A stretch of DNA of 64,000 nucleotides from Dipteronia dyeriana (Eukaryota; Streptophyta; Magnoliopsida; Sapindales; Sapindaceae), in the NCBI GenBank assembly GCA_032871835.1, contig CM065297.1, positions 29,397,598-29,461,597 of the forward strand. The letters run 5' to 3'. The stretch's first letter is position 1, and every line of letters starts with the position of its first letter. The notes beneath the pieces were generated by a model. The model saw nothing but the letters and a program-made list of their open reading frames with translations. It searched no databases and had not been told where the DNA came from. This document shows positions 57,233 through 64,000 of this stretch, piece by piece. The position numbers and the translations under genes are program-made.

Positions 57233-58298
57233 TGTTAATAAGGAAATTTGTTCAGGGATCAAAGAGAAATTTTCCACCCATAATCGACAGTCATGAAGCC
57301 CGAAAAGACAGCAAAGCCACCCCGCAGGAGCAGGGAAGGACGGTTTTGCTTCGAAGTTACCAGAAGACAAGCCTGATGCGACCGGGATGAGCCTCCACAA
57401 GAGTACTGTAACCCGTACTTCTCCAGGCCATCTATCGGGGAACCTCGGCTCTGAGGTCGAGCTCAACAACCGCCTCGTAAATGCTAAGGGAAGTCTCCAA
57501 GCTTAAGAGACATTCGAAAGAAGCCCACCAACCTCTTCAGAAGCCCGCTGTCCTTACTGGACATAAAAGAATAATCATGCCTAAATTTACACTACCCCAG
57601 CTACCTCCCAGGAGGGTCTACAAGAGCACCTCAAGCCCCCAAGGGTCAAGGAAAATCCATCTTAAACTTCTAAGAATAGAGCCAAAGAAGGGATCTACCT
57701 CGCTCTGCGGGGCAACAGACAGCTGGCAGGGTGACCTCTATGAAGATTCATGGCACGAGTGCACAGAGGATCGTCTTCACGTAATATTTACATGCACATC
57801 AAGAGTTTGATTCAAATAAGGGATTAAACTTATCTCTGTCAACGATATCATAAAATCCTGTAACATTTCAAATTCAAATAACGAATCCCGCCCGATAAGG
57901 AGGGAATGGGTTCATGGGATCACGGTAAAGTATTTGCAAATATAAAACCTACTTGGACGATATAAATATGTGAAGCCAAGCAGAGAAAAAGTAATATTGA
58001 GGCAGGAAGAAGGCCTAAATTTTGGATTCAGAACATGGTCACTTACATCTCCAATATTCGACAGGCACAGAGCTTCTACCACCCTATACCTCCGAGAGAT
58101 TGTGAGCAAACAAGAGAGTTATTTGTACATTAAAAACGATGTATCAATAATAGAGCCCTCATTTGTTGCTATAGTCACTCGTCTCTCTCTCTAACAGGTT
58201 GGGAACCAACGGTACCTACCCCGGCCACCGCTTTCGTGGTAGTGGTCACGAGGGTGTTAACAGAAATTTCTCACCTTGGAGCGAATTTCCCGTCAAAA
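57233..58298 (+). repeat. Tat 5' LTR, element O (1066 bp)
   Basis: From TGTTAATAAGGAAATTTG to TTTCCCGTCAAAA, followed by the primer site. The TATA box candidate TATAAATA is at 57961-57968. The conserved hairpin (GCTTTCGTGGTAGTGG) is near 58230. Confidence 0.85.
57961..57968 (+). promoter_or_regulatory. TATA box of LTR O
   Basis: TATAAATA in the family context TTGGACGA..TGTGAAGCCAAGC, about 330 bases before the LTR end. Confidence 0.55.
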
Positions 58299-58303
58299 CT
58301 TTT

Positions 58304-58321
58304 TGGCGCCGTCTGTGAGAA
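58304..58321 (+). other. primer-binding site, element O
   Basis: TGGCGCCGTCTGTGAGAA, one change from the family form, five bases after the LTR. Confidence 0.85.
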
Positions 58322-58376
58322 ACCTCTCGCACCATCATTTATTTACATTCAAAAGGTTCGTTGTTTTAAAATCGTC

Positions 58377-60340
58377 ATGAAGCTCTGCTCCTCACAAGGG
58401 CAACATTACACTTTGGGGAAACCTTCTGCTACATCGAAAGAAAAGGTTCTGAAGAAAGAGAAAAAATCCGGGCTCCATAACCAGATTTCCACAGAGCCAG
58501 CTAACAAGCAACAGCCTTTGTAGAGAACGTTTGCCTTCGATTACTTGCTGAGGGTATCGCTATTAAACAAATGAGTCTCTGCAATCAGGGGGAATCGAGC
58601 AGGCCCGGGGCTAGGCAACCCACCTTTTATCGCTTGAGACCTACCTCTCGAGAATCAACTCGTAACAGAATAGGGCTCCCGAGCTCGATCTAGGATAGGT
58701 TAGGGCCCATGCCCCATGTTCCCGAAACACTATCGCGCTACCAATCACGATGAGTAGATCTGCGGTAGATGTCCTTCCCAGGGCACGGGAAGAACTCCTC
58801 CACCCAACGGCTACAAGGAAGGAAGCCCGAGTGGAGAAGAAGAAAGCCAGCAAAGCCCCCGAGCAAGCCCCAAAGAAGGAACTGGGTAGAGGTCACCAGT
58901 TCATTAGAGGGATCTGATGGTGAGGAATCCGAGATCGACTCTAGGAAGTCCGAAAGCAAGCGACTAAGGGACCAGTTGGCAGCGCTACAGAAAGAGGTAC
59001 AATTGATGAATATGGGGAAGTACAAGGAGGACAAGAAATACCCTCTAAGTGAAATGAACTCCCTCTTCACCAGAAGGATCCGGGAGGCAGAACTCCCGCC
59101 TAAATTCAAAATGCCAGCTGACAGGTTCTCCAAAACTGAAGATCCGATGAGCCATTAAGAGAGCTTCGTTCAAAAGATGGAGGTCTAGAACAAAACCAGG
59201 GCCGTTATGTGTCGGATGTTCCCCACTACACTCACGGATTATGCTAAGACCTGGTTTAGGAAACTACCTGTTGGGAGCGTAGACTCCTTCACTAAATTAT
59301 CAATTGACTTCTGCTCACAGTTCCAGGGGGTTAAACCCTGATTGAAGGACCCGATTCATCTACAATATGTGATCCAGGAGAGAGGGGAAACTCTCTGGGC
59401 TTATGTCGAGCAAATTTCCCGTCAACACTTTCTAGAGCCGTCTGTGGGAAGTCACGAGCGATTCCATGAGGAAGTCATCCAGATGGGTCTTCACTAAGAG
59501 AGAAACCCTCGCCAACTTCAGAAGAAACCTGTGGGCAGAAAAACTAATTCGGTCTTTTGCCAAGAGACGTACGGAAACCTACCAGGAAGCCTATGATCGG
59601 GCTCTAGAACAGATCGAAGTCGCCGAACAACTCAAGGTCAAGATGGAGCATGACGACATGAGAGCTAAAAAACGACAAAAGAAGGAAGCTCAAAGACCTA
59701 AGCAAGATAAAAAAAGCTAGAACAAACCCCCTAATAAGTCAACATACAGTTTCCCTCTTCCTCAGCCCAGATCAGACTGGTATCCAGAAAAACGGGCTCC
59801 TCCTCAAGCTTTTCCATCTCCTAGGACAGTGGCCCCTATAACCCGTGATGAGAGGGGGTACGACCATTACACTCCCTTGAATGCATCCCGAGAAACAGTC
59901 TACCTCGCCATTCGGGATAAGGGTTTGTTACAGAAGCCTGCTCCTATGAAAGCCCCGTCGATAAAAGAAATCGTTATAAATATTATGATTTTCACGAGGA
60001 CATAGGCCCTAATACCTCAGAATGCTACAACCTACGGAACCAGATTGAGGCTTTGATAAGAGGAGGATGCTTGGTAGAGTTCTTACAACAAGTCAGGGAG
60101 AACATTCAAACTGGAAGGGAGGTGCAAACCGAGATTTGGGAACATGCTGAAAAGAAGAAGGGAGAGCAGGCAGATCTGTTGCAACAAATTCAGGTATACA
60201 CACTATCAGCAGAGGTCCCACTCTGGCCGGTAACTCTAACAATTCCAGGAAAAATCATACGAGGAAGGTCCCTCGTACTGACTAGGGGCGGGATATCTTC
60301 AAGGTCGACCAGAGACCGACCCTCTCCCAGTTGACTCAAA
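58377..60340 (+). pseudogene. gag: Tat gag of element O, with an LTR/primer-site insertion
   Basis: ATG at 58377 (MKLCSSQGQHYTLGK). Pieces: the proline/lysine-rich linker and SKRLRDQLAALQKEVQLMNM, KYKEDKKYPLSEMNSLFTRR, ELPPKFKMPADRFSKTEDP (58769-59158). After a stop, TTLTDYAKTWFRKLPVGSVD and HLQYVIQERGETLWAYVEQ. Next a 48-nt in-frame insertion at 59411-59458, then ERFHEEVIQMGVFTKRETLA and RALEQIEVAEQLKVKMEHDD to 59720. The CCHC-like region (YKYYDFHEDIGPNTSEC) near 59980 lacks its first Cys. The last piece, to 60334, leads to the protease. Several stops. Confidence 0.85.
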
Positions 60341-60980
60341 TCATATTTACCAAAGCAGATGTCTTTAACACCGTCCAACCCTATGATGACCCCATGGTCA
60401 TTACATTACAAATTGCCAACTTCATGGTGCACCGTGTGCTCGTCGACACAGGTAGCAGCGTCGATGTTTTGTTCGAAGACACTTTGGAAAAACTAAACTT
60501 GAAGCAGTGGTGCTACAACAGTTTCACTACTCAATTATACGGTTTCAGTGGGACTTCATCACACCCGCAAGGTAAAAAATCCTACCAGTGATCATCGGAA
60601 CAGCACCTCTTCAGCAAGATATCATGACCGACTTTGTGGTGGTGGACACCCCGTCGGCCTAGAATGCAATATTAGGGAGGTCATTCCTATCATCCCTGAA
60701 AGGGGGTCCTATCTATTGACCACAATGTCCTGAAGTTCCCGGTAGGAGACAAGGTCAGAGAAGTTCGGGGTGATCAATAAACAGCTAGGAAATTCTACGC
60801 AGTGTCAACTAACCTAGCAGCTCTAGCTAAACAACTCGCCCAAATCACGACTATCCAAGGTGGGATAACCCCGGCACTAAACCCAGAAGATGCGGGCTCT
60901 TCTGATTATTCCGAAGAAGGCCTTGAGGTGCCCGACATGAAAGAACAGAGAAGGGAATAGGCCAGCGGCCACCCTGTCGA
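60331..60980 (+). pseudogene. aspartic protease of element O
   Basis: FTKADVFNTVQPYDDPMVIT then HRVLVDTGSSVDVLFEDTLE, with active-site DTGS near 60445-60456, in an open frame to 60591. Then, after a frameshift, PVIIGTAPLQQDIMTDFVVV and a stop in place of the Tyr of SAYNAILGR near 60661. Downstream linker SGHPVDKLEEIHVRLTDPSK. Confidence 0.8.
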
Positions 60981-61139
60981 CAAGTTAGAGGAGATTCATG
61001 TTCGACTAACCGATCCCTCGAAGGTCGTCAAGATCCGAGCTACCCTTGACCCAGGAATGAGAGAGGGCTTGATTAGGCTCCTCATTTAATTCAACTATAT
61101 TTTCGCCTGGAGTCATACGGAGATGCATGGGATCCCGAT

Positions 61140-61745
61140 GATATTAGCTGCTCATCGACTGGAGGTGGATCCGACCTTCAAGCCCGTCAAACATAAAAAG
61201 GTGCCATTTTAACAATGAAAGAAACTTGGCGGTTCAAGAAGAGGTGGATAAACTCACCAGGGCAGGCTTCATTCGAGAAGCCCGCTATCCTGAATGGCTC
61301 GCCAACGTGGTCATGGTCACGGTCACAAAAGCAAATGGGAAGTGGCGCATGTGCGTGGACTACACCAAAATCAACCGGGCATGCCAAAATGATAGTTTTC
61401 CTCAGCCAAAATGATAGTTTTCCTCTGCCAAAAATTGATCAATTGGTTGATCCCACCTCTGGGAACAAGCTCCTGAGCTTCATGGATGCGTTTTCCAGCT
61501 AAAATCATATTATGATTCATCCCGCGAACCAAGAAAAGACCAGCTTCATCACCACACAAGGCTTATACTACTACAAGGTGATGCATTTCGGGCTTAAAAA
61601 TGCTGGAGCTACTTACCAGCAGTTAGTCAACCGTTTGTTTAAGCCTAAAATTGGAAGGTCGATGGAGGTATATATTGACGATATGATCACTAAATCTTCG
61701 ACCTCAGAAGGCCACAGGGACGACCTTCGATGAACTTTCATGATC
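61140..61745 (+). pseudogene. reverse transcriptase of element O
   Basis: AVQEEVDKLTRAGFIREARY, KWRMCVDYTKINRACQNDSF (61226-61414), then a 22-nt tandem duplication (61383-61426) shifts the frame; LPKIDQLVDPTSGNKLLSFM follows to a stop near 61501. FITTQGLYYYKVMHFGLKNA and the catalytic VYIDDMITKSS (61512-61733) come next. The two Asp residues of the catalytic turn are present, unlike in M. Confidence 0.85.
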
Positions 61746-62452
61746 CTAAGGGAAAACCAGTTGAACCCTTCCAAATGCACCTTTGGTGTAACTGCGGGGA
61801 AGTTTTTGGGATTCATGGTCCATGAGAGAGGCATAGAGGCTAACCCGGAAAAAATCACGGCTATCCTGGATCTAGAATCCTCCGTATCTATTAAACAGGT
61901 GCAAGCCTTGACCAGACAGGTAGCAGCGCTCAATAGGTTCATCTCTCGGTCTACCGATAAGTGCCTACCATTCTTCAAAGCTATCAAGTAGGAAAGAAAC
62001 ATACAGTGGGATCAGGAGAGCGAACAGGCTTTCCATGCTTTGAAAAGATACCTAACAAGCCCTCCATTACTAGTCAAGCCAAATCCTGGGGAAGAGCGCC
62101 AAATCCTGGGGAAGGGCTCCAAATAAACTTGGCAGCTTCAGAAATCGCTGTGAGTGGGGCCTTGGTCAAGAAATGTAAGGATAGAATCCAACGACTTATC
62201 TACTATGTGAGTCGCACTCTAACCAAGCCCGAAAAGAATTATACTTTGTTGGAGAAGCTCGCTTATGCCTTAGTGACCTCGGCAAGGAAACTCTGTCCTT
62301 ACTTTAAGGCTCATTCAATAGCAGTGGTGACGGACCAACCCCTCCGTCAGTTCTTGCAAAGGACAGAAGTTTCTGGAAGGCTGGTTCTATGGGCCATGGA
62401 CCTTAACCAGTTTAACTTAAAATATAAGCCCTGGTCCACGATAAAAGGTTAA
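61746..62452 (+). pseudogene. RT connection and RNase H of element O
   Basis: [48 protein letters not shown] then a stop at 61989-61991. A 20-nt duplication (62078-62117) shifts the frame. RNase H: INLAASEIAVSGALVKKCKD, YYVSRTLTKPEKNYTLLEKL, AVVTDQPLRQFLQRTEVSGR to 62452. Confidence 0.8.
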
Positions 62453-62559
62453 GCACTAGCAGACATTGTAGCCAAGCTTTCAGTACCTTCGGATCAGGCA
62501 TCCCCCGCGGTAACAGATGCCCCCCTTGAGAGAATTCCAGAAGCTGACGACTGGCCGTA

Positions 62560-62975
62560 GGGCTGCAAGTCATGGACTCTCTATACTGACGGAGCTTCCA
62601 GGCAGTCCGGGGGAGGAGTGGGCATAGTCCTCATAGACCCTGAAGGAACTAAGTGCTTCCATTGTTTCAGGTTCGAATTCAAAGCCACTAACAATGAAGC
62701 GGAATACGAAGCCCTGCTAGCTGGGATCAAAGCTGCCTAGAGCTTGGGGTTGATTAACAGAACATCAAGAGCGACTCTTCCCTTGTGGTCAACCAAGTTT
62801 TCGGGGATTATCAAGCCAAAGGGGATAACATGATCGGTTACTTGAAACTGGTGCAACAATTCATGACAAAATTTAGGGGATTCAGAATCGAGCAGATACC
62901 TCGACACCTAAATCATCGGGCTGACGTCCTAGCCAAGATAGATGCCTATGGTGGCCAGACACTGCCTCAATGAGT
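62560..62975 (+). pseudogene. second (archaeal-type) RNase H of element O
   Basis: SWTLYTDGASRQSGGGVGIV, FEFKATNNEAEYEALLAGIK, then a stop (TAG near 62738). DSSLVVNQVFGDYQAKGDNM and RIEQIPRHLNHRADVLAKID (62785-62973) follow. The D..E..D pattern of RNase H is visible. This domain is diagnostic of the Tat lineage. Confidence 0.85.
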
Positions 62976-62999
62976 CCCTCTTCAAATAATCCCCCTACC

Positions 63000-64000
63000 T
63001 AGCATTATGACTGGCAAGCTTATACCTTAGACCGACAGCCATGCAGGATGGATCCAATAGCAGAATATCTACAGGACAGGAAACTCCACGGAGAGCCCGA
63101 CCAAGCTAGGAAGGTTAAAAGGCTCTCGGTCCTGTATTGTATGGTGAATGGGCATTTATACTGAAGGGGAAAATCCCTTCTCTGCTCCGATGTCTACACC
63201 CTGAAGATGCCAAGTGGGCTCTAAGAGAAGTCCATTCCGGGGAATGCGGGAACCATATTGGTGGAGAAGCCTTGGCATATCAGGTTCTCTGCATGAGGTA
63301 TTATTGGCCGACCATCCATCAAGATGCTAAGGACTTGGTACAAACCTGTGAAGCATGCCATAAGACCGCAAACTTGAATCACCTCCCGTAGGAGCTCCTG
63401 TCATCTCTTAGCTCACCATACCCCTTTGCTTTGTGGGGGGTCAATTTGATTGGACTGCTTCCTACAGCTCCGGGACAGGCTAAGCATGCTATCGTAGCAA
63501 TTGATTACTTTACAAGATGGGTTGAAGCCGAACAATTGTTCCAGATATCGGAAGAAAACATAACAAGGTTCATTAAGACCAATGTAGTCTACAGGTTCGG
63601 AACTCCTCTGGTCATCATAACCGACCTCGGTAAACAGTTCGACAATGCCCGATTCAGAGATTTTTGTCAAGGTTTGGGAATCGACCTTCGGTTTGCCTCG
63701 ATAGCCCACCCTCAGACCAATAATTTGGTGGAATCCACGAACAAAACCATCAAGAAGTTATTGAAGAAAAAGCTACAACAAAAGAAAGGCAGATGGGTAG
63801 AGGAGCTTCCCGAGGTCCTCTAGGCGTACCGTACTACAAGGAGAATAACTACCAGGGAAACGCCCTACTCGCTGGCCTTCGGAGTTGAAGCATTCTTACC
63901 TATAAAATACAAGTTGACATCCTTTAGAGTCCAACGGTTTGAACCGAGAAGCAATGAAAGCATGCTCAGAGCTAGTTTGGACCTCCAGGAGGAAAAACAA
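63000..64000 (+). pseudogene. int: integrase of element O, first catalytic Asp changed to Asn
   Basis: Zinc-binding region with EVHSGECGNHIGGEALAYQ and LVQTCEACHKTANLNH (63137-63391). Core 63431-63823: WGVNLIGLLPTAPGQ, where WGVD is expected (AAT for GAT); ITDLGKQFDNARFRDF keeps the second Asp, and NNLVESTNKTIKKL keeps the Glu. A TAG follows PEVL at 63821-63823, in place of the Trp codon of E. The sequence beyond still resembles E (RRITTRETPYSLAFGVEA) to the window edge. Confidence 0.85.

Larger units (their letters stand above)
57233..64000 (+). mobile_element. Tat element O, 5' LTR to integrase (runs off the right edge)
   Basis: Plus-strand order: LTR, primer site, gag, protease, RT, RNase H, second RNase H, integrase, as in M. 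The 3' UTR and 3' LTR lie beyond the window. Every domain has at least one break. Confidence 0.9.

Overview
This window is plant nuclear DNA made almost entirely of nested, decayed LTR retrotransposons. I see no host protein gene, tRNA or rRNA gene. The plant origin is inferred from the element families. The first is a Ty1/copia element of the SIRE/Maximus type, with an initiator-Met primer site and very long gag and LTRs. The second is a Ty3/gypsy element of the Tat lineage, with a TGGCGCCGTCTGTGGGA-type primer site, a gag with PPKFKMP..RF, a second archaeal-type RNase H, tandem repeats in the 3' UTR and an antisense gene downstream of pol. The third is a small gypsy element carrying only gag-pro. 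The host species cannot be named from this; an angiosperm is most likely.

Layout. 1-5010: 5' part of copia copy A on the minus strand (gag with two nonsense codons, primer site, 2.6-kb LTR). 5011-5694: a Tat 3'-UTR fragment. 5695-12747: copia copy B on the minus strand (3' LTR, PPT, an extra ORF of the putative plant transposon type, spacer, truncated gag, no pol). 12748-16652: Tat-like fragment N' (LTR end, PPT, 99-bp and ~150-bp tandem repeats). 16653-17407: AT-rich segment, possibly a copia LTR. 17408-21205: Tat copy C (gag-pro and 5' LTR, minus strand). 21206-22951: AT-rich sequence with no recognised element except solo LTR D, which has target duplications AAATT.

22952-55807 is best read as one plus-strand Tat element, E, split by nested insertions. 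E's LTR and gag (22952-25638) are interrupted by N (minus strand). N's 2.4-kb LTR is interrupted by M (27001-44276, target duplications AAAGA), a nearly full-length Tat element with gag, protease, RT, RNase H, second RNase H, integrase, a tandem array and an antisense spliced-looking gene. M's 5' LTR is interrupted by I (38599-43501, target duplications TATAT), a pol-less derivative. N's internal repeats also hold Q (45898-48972), the youngest-looking insertion, a gag-pro element. At about 53225 N is cut off, and the end of a plus-strand pol resumes with an intact integrase core, followed by its 3' UTR array.

55808-57232 is a third copia LTR fragment. 57233-64000 is Tat copy O on the plus strand (LTR, primer site, gag, protease, RT, two RNase H domains, integrase), running off the window and broken by stops and short duplications.

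No element here looks fully autonomous. Several (A/B, I, Q) look like non-autonomous types that would need enzymes from relatives. The points of most interest are the gag-plus-extra-ORF copia family, the antisense Tat gene with intron-like gaps, a G-box palindrome upstream of the copia TATA box, a 48-base LTR/primer-site sequence inserted in frame in gag, and the nesting chain itself.
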